A stretch of 64,000 nucleotides of DNA from Paralithodes platypus (Eukaryota > Arthropoda > Malacostraca > Decapoda > Lithodidae). The notes under the pieces were generated by a model that saw nothing but the letters and a program-made list of their open reading frames with translations, did no database searches and was not told the origin of the DNA. Shown here in pieces: positions 42,640-54,146 of the stretch (position 1 is the first letter of the stretch; each line of letters begins with the position of its first letter). The translations under genes and the position numbers were made by a program. The DNA lies in the NCBI GenBank assembly GCA_032716605.1, contig CM064572.1, positions 41,562,982-41,626,981 on the forward strand. The letters run 5' to 3'.

Positions 42640-44254
42640 ACATCAGATATTAGTCTATGCCTACTATTCTACTATATCACTACTCTACACCATGCAACAT
42701 CAATCCAGTCGGCCCCCTATGCGACCCTCTGCCACCGCTGCCTCGTAGTCCACTTCTGCCACCGTCGCTGGTTGTGGTGCAGACAGTCTTGTTCCCCACA
42801 GGCATAGTAGTGCTGATCTGAGCAATGAGAAAGATAGACGGCACCTCATCCAGGCTACAACGTGGCTCCTGGGCTGTTTCTTCTTCTCTGTGATGATCTC
42901 TGCAAGCCTTGAATAGAAGCACTGGGCCCTAGGTCCCATCCCTCCAGATGTGGTGAAGACTAGTGGGGTAAAGTTGCCATGTTCGATATTTAAGATCCTT
43001 TCCCCATATGCCCTGACCTTCTCTTGTTCATTCCTCTTGTGTGCAGCATCCAGAGACAGCCCGTTGTAGCTATGGGCCATTGGGTCAAATATTCTTACGT
43101 CAAAGAACGCTCGCTGTGCTCTTGTCCAAAAACTTCTTGCACTAACGTCCACTCGTGCTTCGTTGGATGTGTTGGCCGTCCTGTGCTGCAAGATCTCTCC
43201 CTCCAAGGGAATGAGTGATGGTTCGCGCACCACATCTCGACACACCTCCTTGAGCATGTTCGCCGTTACATCTCTTACTTCATTGTGCCTGATGCTGATG
43301 AATCCTCCCTTCTTACATATCATGCTGTGGTCTGCATCGTTGTTGATTCCACAAACGCATCGATCGGGCAGTCCTTCAATCGACCAATCATACCTCAGTG
43401 CAATAGCATCATTAAATTCTTGTTTGTTTAGATTGAAGCCTTTTGCCTTGATTGGTAGTGTTGTCAGCCAATTTGAAGCACCTGTTTCTTGTGCTATTTG
43501 TACTTTTCTTGTTAGTCTCTGGGAAAGTTGTCGCATCAATTGTGCCAGGTCATTTTTCTGTGAGTTTTGCCTCTCTGACGTGATGGTCTTTCTGATGTTG
43601 TAGATGTCTGCCTGGTCCACTTCGCCGTCAGGATCTTGCGCTACGATGCGTTCAGTGAGAGATTCTGTTATCTTTACTGAGTTCTGGTGTTCCGTTGTCG
43701 CCCTCCTCACCGGATTGATGATTCCATGCCCTCCTAACCTAGGAAGATGTGCGAGCAACTCCCTCTCTGTAGCATTTAGGGTGTGGGACTTCATCCAAGC
43801 TGGGATGAGTTTGTCTCTGATGGCATCTTCTAGCGGTTGAAATTGTGGACTCACGTTTGGAATGGTACGCATCAAGTAGGTCCAGCGGTGTTTGACCCCA
43901 TATGTGAATGCCGAATATGCAGCCTGTGGTTCCGTCTTTGCAGTTTTGGCTAGTATTTCTATTTCGTTAACCCATTCTCTGACCTTCTCTTCTATTTATT
44001 GCTTCTTGAACTCTTCTGTGCCAATCACTGCCCCAAGATGACGCTGTCCGTCTTTTGTTACGACCACTTCACTACCGTTGAAAGCTTCTAAGGCATTTTC
44101 GTAATGTTCTGGTTTTACTATCAGTATAGACTTACTAGCATTTGGAAAGTATCCTATTTCTGGTCCCACTTGTGATACTTGCTCCCACCAGCTCTTGAGA
44201 GTGTTGACTTTCCCTGCTCCAGTGAGATCATCTGCATAGGCTGCCTGCTTAACA

Positions 44255-44257
<3 letters not shown>
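42640..44257 (-). pseudogene. REL-LINE, copy C (5'-truncated)
   Basis: Minus-strand coding from about 44257 (QAAYADDLTGAG) to 42700. It covers RT from the YADD motif onward, the thumb, CCHC (CVCGINNDADHSMICKKGGF) and endonuclease (RHNEVRD, EPSL, ARVD, FFDVRIF). The main frame is open for 391 codons (43875-42700); upstream there are stops near 43999 and a frame change. It is very close to copy A. Truncation falls at the edge of an ACT microsatellite. Confidence 0.87.
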
Positions 44258-44298
<41 letters not shown>

Positions 44299-44299
44299 T
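44258..44299. repeat. ACT microsatellite
   Basis: About fourteen ACT units directly at the truncation point of REL-LINE copy C. Confidence 0.95.
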
Positions 44300-44410
44300 C
44301 ATAACTATAACAAGAGTAATGCTCTGTACAAGGTGTATCTCGTGTTCAACATTACTGTCAACACATATATTATGGGTGAGTTAATGTTACTACTACTACT
44401 ACTACTTTTT
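44300..44410 (+). repeat. Exon-like unit, type 1, single copy
   Basis: It contains ATGCTCTGTACAAG, then the block with GTGTTCAACATTACTGTCAA, then GTGAGTTAATG. The acceptor AG and donor GT positions are kept, although ACAGG has changed to ACAAGG. Confidence 0.65.
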
Positions 44411-44439
44411 CTTTGATTTTTATATAATACAGTACATTC

Positions 44440-44950
44440 ATTTTATTTTACAAACATCAGATATTACTCTATTTATACTATTCTACTATACTACGACTCT
44501 ATACCATGCAACTTCAATCCAGTGGCCTCCCTATGCGACCCTTTGCCACCGCTACCTCGTAGTCCACGTCTGCCACCGTCGCTTGTTTTGGTGCAGACAG
44601 TCTTGTTCACCACAGGCATAGTAGTGCTGATCTGAGCAATGAGAACGATAGGTGGCACGTCATCCAGGCTACGACTTGGCTCCTGGGCTGTTGCTTCTTC
44701 TCGGCGATGATCTCTGCTAGCCTTGAATAGAAGCCCTGGGCCTTGGGTCCCATCCTTCCAGATGTGGTGAAGACTAGTGGGATAAAGCTGCCTTGTTCGT
44801 TATTTAGGATCCTTTCCCCATATGTCTTGACCTTCTCTAGTTCGTTCCTCTTGTGTGCAGCCTCCAGAAACAGCTCGCTGTGGCTATGGGCCATTGGGTC
44901 AAATATTCTTATGTCGACGAACGCTCGTTGTCCTCTTGTCCAATTCAACA
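44440..44950 (-). pseudogene. REL-LINE, copy D (3' end only)
   Basis: 114 codons of the endonuclease C-terminus (RGQRAFVDIRIFDPMAHSHS, then FTTSGRMGPKAQGFYSRLAE) plus the 3' UTR. It is 5'-truncated at about 44945. It is somewhat more diverged than copy C. Confidence 0.83.
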
Positions 44951-44981
44951 TCTAGGACGTCTGGCAATAGATAGATAGACC

Positions 44982-45629
44982 TTAACCCGGCAAGCGCGAT
45001 AGGCCTCACGGAAGGCTTCCTATAGGTAACGCGATGGGCCTCACGGAAGCAAGACCATAAAAAAAACCTTCCAAAAAAAAAAAGGGCCTATCAAAACAAA
45101 GGAATTTGTCTCTAGGTGAGATAATTCCCCTCCAGTACTCATCCATGTAAATCTTACCCACCCCCCTCCCCTCCTTCCCCACCTTATTCCCCCCTCCCTC
45201 CCCTCCTCAATTATCACCTATTTTTCCTCTTATTATCATCATTTATCGGTTATTTTTCTCTCCCGCGATAATGTAGCACAAGTGGGTTGCAGAAAAGATC
45301 GTTATGTAACACCCAGACACCGGCCCACACCGCCCCGCTCGTCTCAGTTACCTCACAGACAGCGAGAGAGGAGGGTTGCCTGTGGCTCTCTCTCGCCTGA
45401 GATTATGACCGGGTGGCCAATATCTTCGTTTTTCACCACCCAAATGCTTTTCCCACTTATTTTAGCACTCTTGAAGGTTCATATATACATCATATATGTA
45501 AAATAAAAGCATACCGAAAACAAATAATGCTCTATATTGTAAATATAATGAATTCTGTCAGAATCCAAGGCTAGAAATGCACAAATAACTACCCTAGCCC
45601 CTAGGTCTATTTCGCGCTTGTCAGGTTAA
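44982..45629. mobile_element. TTAA MITE, family C copy 2
   Basis: 648 bp and near-identical to 23854-24500, with TTAA at both ends and the same CCCGGCAAGCGCGATAGGCC start. It contains a perfect CATATATACATCATATATG palindromic stretch near the right third. Confidence 0.92.
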
Positions 45630-46165
45630 GTATTCCAAATTCAGTTGTGAATCGCGATATTATAAATTATATGTACAGGTATATGTGAATATTAGTATAG
45701 TTCTTTCCTTAAATCTTATTTCCAATTATGTAGTATTATTGAGAAATGGATGAACAATAAATACGCGATGTCAGAATCATAACCAGCAAGGAGAAGTATA
45801 GTTATTATCAAGTTTTAATGCATCAATAGAGGAGCAGAACAAATACCGGTAATAATGCTTACAATAATAAGAGTGGTGATGAAGTGATTAAATAGGCTGT
45901 ATAAATCATGGCACTGTAAATGTTGTCAAAAGAAATGTATTGGTCATGTATAATCCCGAATAATATTGCCGTATTAGTTACTATAAGAGAGGAATGACAA
46001 AATCAAGTAGGTAATTCTAAAATATGTTGAATACTGAATATTATATTGAAATACAAACTTTGACAACTAAATATTCATAAACAAATACACACAAACATAA
46101 CCGAGTATACTGTAGAGTACAAAAACAAAATAATACAAAAAACGAATATATGAGGACACATGTCA
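45630..46165. other. Unassigned AT-rich stretch
   Basis: No frame, repeat partner or terminal structure found. Confidence 0.5.
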
Positions 46166-46254
46166 GGACATTCTATTTTTTTTTATTTTTTTTTTTTTAA
46201 GAGACAATGAACGGAGGAAGGAAAAACACAGATAAAACAAAAAGGTCCATGTGC

Positions 46255-48960
46255 CTAAAGGCATCCTCCATTCATAAAATGTTTGTAACAACTGGATTTA
46301 AACATTTGTAGATTACAAGTTTGTGGAAAGCAATTCGAGGGAAGTGAATTCCAAAGAGTAGTAGCTCTGGGGATAAATGAATTCTGATAAGCAGAAGTTC
46401 TGCATTGTGGAGGAGAAAGTGTAAATTCATGGGCGCTCTCAGCTGCCCTAGTTCTACGGGGAAAGATGTGGAGAGGCGGCACAATTGAAGCAAGTTCCTC
46501 GGAACAATTGCTGTGAAAATATCTGTAGAATAATGCAAGGGATGCAACGTTTCTTCGTATGGATAATGTAGGAAGGTACTGTGTGATTGCAGGGTCATTG
46601 ATTACTCTAATAGCTTTATTTTGAATTTTGTCCAACTGCCTCAATGCAACCACTCCACTTCCACCCCACAGAGGTGAACAGTAATCCATCTAAGAACGCA
46701 CATGACTTTTATATATTACGGCCAACTGCTCGTCAGTGAAGAATTCTCGAACTCTGTACAGGAGTCCAAGTTTTTTAGAGGCATTCTTAGCAATGCTTCT
46801 AACATAATGTGTCCAGCTCAAGTTAGTAGTTAATGTTACACCGAGAATGTCAATACTAGGGGAAGTGGGAATATTTACATAATTAAAAAAATAAATATAT
46901 GGGAGTCAGTGAGATTCTGTCGGTTAGAAAATTGAATGTACTTGGTTTTCTGTGCATTAAAGGAAACTAGATTCTCTTGTACCCATTCATTAATTCTAGA
47001 AAGGTCCTGGTTCAGAGAAATTGCAGTGTTTATTTTTGAATTTATAAGATCGGGTTGGGTGAAAGAATTGGTAAATGTGAAGGAACTGTGGAGTGTTGAG
47101 TCATCTGCGTAGGAATGTATTGGATTATGAGTGGTAGATATGAGATCATTGATATGAATGAGGAACAAAGTTGGGGCCAAAACTGATCCCTGGGGAACAC
47201 CAGCATTTATTGAGTGAAATTGAGAATAAATGCCATCTACCATTACACGTATTTTTCTGTTATGAAGATAAGAAGAAATTAGTGGAACTAATGATGCAAG
47301 GCCGTAGTGTGACATCTTCGACAATAAGGATTGATGCCAGACTCTATCAAATGCCTTTGATATATCCAGTGCTATTGTATGTGTTTCACCATGTTGGTCT
47401 GTAGCTTGGTTGATTTGATGCGTAAGAAGGCAAAGAATGTCTGCAGTTGATCGACATCGTCTAAAACCATATTGCCTATCACTGATTAATTTATTATTCT
47501 CCAGATGCTTAATTATGTGATTATTTAATATAATTTCAAAGACTTTGCCAAGAGTGGAAGTTATAGCTATTGGTCTGTAGTTTGATGGATCTGAAGAGGC
47601 ACCTTTTTTAGGAACTGGATGGATGTTTGCTTCTTTCCAGGGTACTGGGAAGCGTGAAGTATGAGTACACAGACGGAAAAATTTTGCCAATACAGGAGCG
47701 AGCACCAAGGAGCAATTCTTAAGTACTATTGGAGGAATTTCATCTGGACCAGGAGCCTTATCTACTGAGAGATTATGCAAAATAGTTTTGACATGTCTGG
47801 TGTGGATCTTAACCTAACAAGTGCGCATGGGGGTAATTAGACACCTCTCCCTGTGCGCATGTATTTGAGGTGTTTCCGTCACTAAAATATTCATTGTACC
47901 ATTAATAGAATTAATATTTATCCATACGTGCCTATTAGGGGTTGATTATAAAGGTACTAACCTGAAACAACAATAAAACGAGTGAAAACAGCGTTTGGAT
48001 GGTCAAAATCGGAGATGTAGCCCGCGAGTTGTATAATGTATGGGTGAGGCAAGCTGCTTTCCCGCCAATTTCCCCCAAGGCCACTGAGACACAGTCAATC
48101 GATACTCTCTCTCTCTCTCTTGCACTCGCTTGCCATCAGTGATGACAACGCCCTGCTTGCAACTCGCTAATGTTAGCACGAAAATATACCTCAGAATAAG
48201 GGAATAACAGGGAAAATAGGTGATAACTGAAGGAGAGGAGGAAAGTGGGGAAGGAGGGGAGGTAGAGGACTGAGATTTTGCATGGCCCAGGGGCCAATTT
48301 TATTTATTTATTTATTTTTTATTTTTTTTCGATGTCAAAAGTTGATTTTTTTTCTCTGACTCTTAAGAGTCTTCCCGCAGTCCGCCGGGAAACTCTTAAG
48401 AGTCTCCCTGCAGTTCCCGGGTTAAGTGAGGGAATTTCAGGCGAATTAAAATTAAGTACAGGGACATCTTGATTTATTTCATCTAAGGTTGAGTTGGTGG
48501 AGAAAATATCTGCAAGAAGGTTAGCTTTACCTCGTGGGTCACTTACAAGATTGCCAGTCGGAGATTTTAATGGTGGAATGGATGAAGCAGTAGTGAAGTT
48601 GGATTTGAATGAGTTAAGAGTAGACCAAAATATTTTGTTATCATTTGGATTATTTAGAAGTTTATTTGCCTGCTTATGGAGAAAGTTTGATTTAGTTAGG
48701 TTTAATACAGTTTTGGCATGATTTCTGAAGTTTCTAAAGTAATTAAAGACTTCATGTGTTTTTGATCTTGTGTATGCATTGTAGGCTATGGCTTTTTGTT
48801 CAGTTACTCTAGCACAATTATGGGCAAACCATTTAGGTGAATTAGATCTTTTACTGTACTTTTGATGAGGAATAAAAGTTTCCATTCCAATTTTTACAAA
48901 ATCTTGTATGTGGCTCAAGGTGGAGTGTGCATCATTAGAAAAGAAAGAGGTCCAGGGAAT
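46255..48960 (-). pseudogene. Jockey-like reverse transcriptase ORF2
   Basis: The pieces are a linker between endonuclease and RT (PKWFAHNCARVTEQKAIAYN, then NDNKIFWSTLNSFKSN) up to NSPEIPSL; after the MITE, LSVDKAPGPDEIPPIVLKNC, ANIHPVPKKGASSDPSNYRP, ALDISKAFDRVWHQSLLSKM (first palm Asp), NAGVPQGSVLAPTLFLIHIN and SYADDSTLHSSF (active site). After a frameshift near 46880 and a stop at 46690 comes MDYCSPLWGGSGVVALRQLD, with the C-terminal AIRVINDP and SFIPRATTLWNSLPSNCFPQ. The polymerase motifs are intact but frames are broken. Confidence 0.88.
47809..48425. mobile_element. TTAA-flanked insert, family D
   Basis: 617 bp between TTAA at 47809 and TTAA at 48422, lying exactly between two adjoining parts of the Jockey RT. 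The left end is TTAACCTAACAAGTGCGCAT and the right, inward, TTAACCCGGGAACTGCAGGG, so inverted similarity is short. Near the right end the block CTTAAGAGTCT-CCC-GCAG occurs twice in tandem. A T-rich stretch lies at 48297-48352. No transposase frame. Confidence 0.8.
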
Positions 48961-48964
48961 ATCA

Positions 48965-49205
<241 letters not shown>

Positions 49206-49211
49206 TTTTTC

Positions 49212-49295
49212 TAGCATTAGGTCCGGACTACCTAGTAGGGACTGCAAGGTCTGTGTAGTCTGTGTATCTATGTAACTATATGTAACTCTCTCTCT
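49212..49295 (+). mobile_element. LINE 3' end fragment
   Basis: It shares GGTCCGGACTACCTAGTAGG, GCAAGGTCTGTGTAGTCTG and the CTCTCTCTC tail with 49950-50030. It appears to be the last bases of an earlier copy of the same LINE family, immediately before the next remnant. Confidence 0.65.
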
Positions 49296-49297
49296 CA

Positions 49298-50035
49298 TTG
49301 TTAGCCCCATCTTGAATATGGCGTTCAGTTCGGGTCCCCGTATCTCAATAAAACATTAAAAAACTCGAATTTGTGCAGTGTAGAGCAACTAAACTAATTC
49401 CCTCTCTAAACAAAAAGCCATATTATGAAAAATTAAAAACTAAGATATGTTATCGCTAAAGAAAAGGAGTTTGCAAGGCCAATTTCTCGAGTGTGTTAGG
49501 ATACTTAAAGGATTTGACATAATAGATATCAGTGCACTGTTCATGATTAATAACAATGCTGCAACCCGAGGTAATGAAATGAAATTAATTTGAAAAAAGG
49601 CATCCTTAGAAGTGACACAAAATTTCTTCACATACAGTCTGGCTAAAGAGTGGATACAAGGGAGGTGGTCGACAGTAATTCAATTGATACTTTTAAGAAA
49701 AGACTGGACGATCATCTGATGGAGATTGGATAAATATGAATTAATCAGTAGGTATGTGTAATTTCCCTTTCAAACCAATTTCTTTCTATAGCCTACTCTA
49801 TAAAACATTTTCCTTGTGGGCAATTCCTGACCCATGTTACACTTAATCCTATTTTCCGGCACGGCTTTTTAGCCGGAGGGTGGGGAGAGAGCCTTCTACT
49901 TTACTGTCCTATTCTTCCATTATAAACTGTCCCTGTCTAGTAGTATTAAGGCCGGACCACCTAGTTGGCACCGCAAGGTCTGTGTGGTCTGAGTATCTGT
50001 GTAATTCTGTGTAGCTCTCTATCTCTCTCTCACTA
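49298..50035 (+). pseudogene. CR1-like LINE 3' remnant
   Basis: Plus-strand, broken into several frames. Readable pieces, in order, are LEYGVQFGSPYLNKTLKN, KLIP-type text near 49395, TFKKRLDDHLMEIG (about 49690-49728), then a 3' UTR ending in the GGCCGGACCACCTAGTTGGC block and a CT-rich tail. It corresponds to the C-terminal post-RT region of LINE ORF2; RT itself is missing. Confidence 0.75.
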
Positions 50036-50039
50036 AGGA

Positions 50040-50575
50040 CAAATTACATTGGACAACGCCCTTTGAACTGTATTTATTGTATAACATTGAGCTAGCGAAA
50101 CGGTATATTAATTTACGGCTAGGGTATCAATATAATGAAATGAAAACAAGTTATTTAAGTGATTCACAACACACCCTATTTCATAACCGTGTGAGATACT
50201 ATGAGTCGAACAGTGAAAGGGAGGGAGGAAAGGTGGGGTGGAACGTAGGCGGTAGAGTGAGGGAGGGGGTTTGAGAGGTGTGTCTGACGCTGCCAAAATA
50301 TGATTTCACAGGACTTGTGCGGAAAACTGTACATACAGTATGTTCGGGAATCCTGTCAAACTGATCATAGCATGATCAGCTAACCGAATTAAAAAAAAAA
50401 ATCTTAAATAATATTTATCCCTAATCATATCATTACTAAGAGAATTGCCTCGACATAATTGTAGCAAAATCAGGGTTTCAGGAATAGCTCAAAAATAGGC
50501 AATTTGTAATTTATAATTTCTATCAAAACAAAGTTGACCACTATAAAGACAAGACACTCTTATATGTGATAATTA
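50040..50575. other. Unassigned stretch with related half-palindrome
   Basis: At 50215-50345 the sequence (GTGAGGGAGGGGG, then GCTGCCAAAAT, then GCGGAAAACTGTACATA) resembles one arm of the palindrome at 50576-50797, so it is probably a relic of the same MITE. The rest is AT-rich with no gene. Confidence 0.5.
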
Positions 50576-50797
50576 TAGACAAGATAACTTGACAATGTAC
50601 AGTTTGCCGCACATATTCTATTCCGTTGGGTTGTGATTTGGCAGCCCTAAACCCCCTTCTCCAACCCCCCTCCCTCACTCCACCTCCTATTAGTAGGAGG
50701 TGGAGTGAGGGAGGTGGGTACAGGGCTGCCAAATCACGCTCCAAACGGAATAGAATATGTGCGGCAAACTGTACATTATAAGCTACAAATATTGTCT
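50576..50797. mobile_element. Near-perfect palindromic MITE
   Basis: Two arms meet at about 50691 (CCTCCTATTAGTAGGAGG). The arms match through CTCCCTCACTCCACCTCC, GGCAGCCC, GTGATTTGGCAG, ATATTCTATTCCG and GTACAGTTTGCCGCACATAT, out to TAGACAA/TTGTCTA. The inner 184 bp is almost perfect. Non-coding. Confidence 0.85.
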
Positions 50798-51259
50798 AAT
50801 AATTGACTTTCATAATTATACCCTGATCGTATAAACAATCGTATAATGTTAGCCACAATAAATTGCTAAAATGTGGCATGAACCTAAAGGGATTCACAAT
50901 AATAAATATTAAAATCGCGGCTCTTCTTAACAAGTAAAGATATATTAAAATGAATTCGTTCAAATATAAAACTGCGATTCATAGATTCATATCCACCTCT
51001 CGCTAGAATGCTTCACAACCTTCTCTTCGAAACAGGTGTTTTGACTCCAATCAAGATGATGGAGAGGAGCCAGTGTTCGGACATGTGGCCAAGTATGTTA
51101 TTCTTGACCAGGTCTACATTTTGTAATATACTTAAAGGCGCTCTAAATCATTATTGGTGCATTGCACGGATATTTTTATATAATAATAATTATTTATGTT
51201 CTGGCTACTTCGATAAAAATAGGTCGCGTTGATTTGACGGGAGACTATCCAAACATACT
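50798..51259. other. Unassigned AT-rich stretch
   Basis: No gene or repeat partner recognised. A short frame near 51008-51232 has no family signature. Confidence 0.5.
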
Positions 51260-52090
51260 GTATTGGGAGGTTATACGACCTCCCTTATAACCAAATAAGG
51301 AAAACCTCTTATTTGGTAGCAGTCTCGGAGTATCCAACGTAGGGCTTAACCCTTGTCTATCGGGGCCCGACTTAAGTCTGTATCTAAAAAGCTGGACAAT
51401 GTGGCAGGGCCCGACTTAAGTCTGTGTGCAATTTTGGCGCAATATTGGCTCTGAGAGAGAGCCGAGCGGTGGGAGGAGCATAGATTACCTCATGACCGCT
51501 CGCCACGACCGTCGTGGGCCCACTGACATTTACTCCACTCTACTCCACCCTCTCTCACTCGCTACACACGTAATTATGTAACAAAATTACCGTATTTTAG
51601 CGATTTTGCCCTTCGGTTGCACGATCGTTGCAAGACAACCAGTGATCGTAGAAGGATGGTTCGGGTGTCATTGGAAAGCTCAATTTATGCCCTTTCAGGG
51701 ATACATACTTGTATTACGCTCTGGCTCTTGTTTATGCATGAAAAAGAGCACGGAAACAACCTCATTTATGGTAAAAAAAAAACGCTGGGCGGCACGGTCA
51801 AATATACTCCACCACCCGCTCTTAAGGTGTTAAGATCTCAGCTGCTACCACAGCGGGCCGATTTATCGGTACTAACGCGAAGTACTAATAATCTCTAGAG
51901 TTGCACCTCAATTCACTACTAGGCACGTTGTACACACTCCGAGACTACTAAAGAAGGAAAAGAATGCAAAGGAGAAAAAGAAGTTATAGTTACCCATTTA
52001 ATATAGCTGCTCTCCTCTTAGCCATGCTCCATTTTCTATGAGCCTGCACCAGTACATGTAACAGTATCTAGGTATCATGTAATCAGTTTA
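51260..52090. repeat. Left inverted repeat, interrupted by a MITE
   Basis: 51300-51345 plus 51834-52090 is collinear with the reverse complement of 58775-59030 (shared TTATCGGTACT, CACCTCAATTCACTACTAGG and TAGCCATGCTCCATTTTCTA). The outer part (CCTCTTATTTGGTAGCAG) is itself inverted at 52135-52180. Confidence 0.85.
51346..51833. mobile_element. TTAA MITE, family A' copy 2
   Basis: 488 bp from TTAA to TTAA, starting TTAACCCTTGTCTATCGGGG. The partner inverted repeat at 58990-59010 has the plain site GGGCTTAAGAT (reverse strand) without the insert. The core is shared with family A. In reverse orientation to 19015-19499. Confidence 0.92.
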
Positions 52091-52479
52091 GATTGGATGG
52101 GCAGGGGATCGGCATGAGGGCGGGATACTCTGTCGTTGGATACTCCGAGATTGCTACCAAATAAGAGGTTTTCCGTTTTTGGTTATAAGGGAGGTCGTGA
52201 AACCTCCCAATTTAGTAGCAGTCTCTACGTTTCCAACGTAGGGCTTGAGTCCCACATTGGAGGCGGACATCCAATAAACCACAAAAACCCAAGCCTTAGC
52301 AAAGTAGAGAACCAAAAAAAGACACAAATAAACATTTTAATTTATTGGGAAAAAAGAGCGTAACAGTATGGTGCATATTAAGAAAATACAGTTACTAGCG
52401 TATCAGTCTAGGGTCTAAGATGCACAGGCAGGTAAAGGAATAGGTCATGTCGACCTTGGAATGGCACACCAACATGGGA
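52091..52479. other. Inner edge of left inverted repeat
   Basis: 52135-52250 contains TACCAAATAAGAGGTTTTCC, TAAGGGAGGTC and CCAACGTAGGGCTTGAG, inverted or direct copies of 51265-51345. After that, no gene or repeat is clear up to the tandem array. Confidence 0.55.
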
Positions 52480-53690
52480 AAGGTGAAGTCAATTGTAAAG
52501 TATTACAATAACAATAAGCAAGGCACAGCAGGTGGATGACCTCTGAAGACACACACTTTTAGTACAAGACATGGGTATGAGGCATAGGCATACCATTACA
52601 ATAAACCCGTAGACAGTATAGTTCAAATGTAATAAACCTTAACCCGTACAGCCCCAGTGACGCGCCTGACGCGTCGGCGATGTATGTAACGCACAGCCCC
52701 AGAGACGCGCCTGGCACGTCACCCTAATTGCGCCGACCGTAACCTCAGGTGTAGCCACTCAAGAGGGCTCAGATTTGTATGGGAACTGTGTACGTATCCC
52801 ACGCAACCGTGCCGATGGTTGAAATCTCTCAAAGTCCACGTGCGTGCGCGTGAGTGCGCAATAACCTGGTTTTATGGGGTAATTGCCTTAAATTTTTTAC
52901 TCTTGTAAAATACGTTTTCGGGGGCTCTGTAGGACCATTCTTTAAGCTTTTTGAGCGGTTTTTCGTGGTTTTTCCTTCATTCCTAACCCATTCGCTATTG
53001 TTTCTGGAATAAAACCATTTTTTGAAAACCGGCCGGGTTCTGGTGAACAAACATTACAAAACTAGCCGGGGCTGGACGGGTTAAGAGTTACATCCTGAAC
53101 ACTAAACAGTGAGTACTGTTCATACAAGTATTGACAGAGAAAGTCTTTGTACAAGCATACAAAAAGAACTCCCCCCCCCCTGTTTAAGGAAAGGAAGAAA
53201 ATACAGTATGGAATGAAGAGACACAGGGGAGGGTGGACGTCACCATATGACACTCTGTAGTTACATGACATGAGTAGGAGGAAGAAACATACCAACACAA
53301 AACCCGGAGACAGTGGAGTCAGATTGTAAAAACTGTAAAAGCGAAATCCTAAAGTGAAACCAAGTGTAAAGTATTCACAAAAACACAAGGTATGGCATAG
53401 CTGGCGGATGTCATCATAGGACACTCTGTAGTTACATGACATGGGTAGGAGGCATAAGCATGCCAACACAAAACCCGGAGACAGTGGAGGCAGAATGTAA
53501 AAACAGGAAGAGCGAAAACCTTAAGTGAAGTCAGGTGTAAAGTATTTTACAAAAACAAAACGGCACGGAATAGCCGGCTGACGACATCATATGACAATCT
53601 ATAGTTACATGACATGGGTATGAGGCATAAGCATATCAAAGCAAAACCTGTAGAGAGTGTAGTCATAATGTAAAAACCGTAAGACCCACA
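52480..53690. repeat. Tandem array of about 170-bp units
   Basis: The anchor CATGGGTA(G/T)GAGGCATA or its variants occurs at about 52568, 53270, 53439 and 53612. Units also share GTAAAGTATT-ACAA, GGCATAGC-GG-GGATGTCATCA and ACAAAACCCGGAGACAGT. A family B MITE sits inside. The units are diverged, and frames in them are not conserved. Confidence 0.75.
52639..53084. mobile_element. TTAA MITE, family B copy 2
   Basis: 446 bp from TTAA to TTAA, the reverse-orientation copy of 5118-5564. It begins TTAACCCGTACAGCCCCAGT. Near-identical length and close sequence point to recent activity. It is inserted into the tandem array at AAACC-TTAA-GAG. Confidence 0.92.
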
Positions 53691-54146
53691 TCCTCAATAC
53701 TAAACAGACAGGACATACGTGTATTGAAAGAAAGGTTTTGTACAAGCATAAAAAAAATACCTCCCCCCCCCCCTTGTCAGGGGAAGGAAGAAAATACAGT
53801 ATGGGACGAATACAGCATGAATAGAACCAGGATGGATGACGAAGCAGATGACACGTTGGTTTAACGCAATCAAAGGCATACTCAGCCTGGCCGTGGAAAT
53901 GGAGAGGTACGAAGAGACAAATGCACTGCGGGGGGACCATAACCCTGTGTCGGGTATGTCAGTGTGTAAGTGTAAGAGCCCTGACCACTTGCCGTGGTGT
54001 CGATGACCCATATTAGATTGGGTGCCCCACCCCCCCTCACATGATGCATCTGTGTCCATCCAGATGGCCGCCGGGGGAGCAGTCCAGGTCACCGCCGCAG
54101 CGAGCGAGCCCCGAGCGACCCAATGTGACAGTCTCATATGTAGCAA
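53605..54146 (-). pseudogene. RNase H-like fragment, DIRS-type (tentative)
   Basis: The minus-strand frame contains WMDTDASCEGGWGTQSNMGH, then GKWSGLLHLHTDI (about 54080-53960). The spacing of TDAS, GWG, G-WS and HLHTD fits RNase H of DIRS-like elements. In a neighbouring frame, AFDCVKPTCHLLRHPSWFYS (about 53880-53820) fits the next conserved block (DCxxAVHxLxRxGS-like). The frame change between them implies decay. No RT palm motif was found just upstream. Confidence 0.4.

Larger units (their letters stand above)
46166..48960 (-). mobile_element. Jockey-like LINE, 5'-truncated, split by a TTAA MITE
   Basis: The minus-strand element ends in a poly-A tail, seen as T-rich 46166-46198. Coding runs leftward from about 48960 to 46255. 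The left part of ORF2 (APE endonuclease) is missing, and the right edge meets the CT microsatellite at 48965. A TTAA element at 47809-48425 interrupts the RT entry. Confidence 0.88.
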
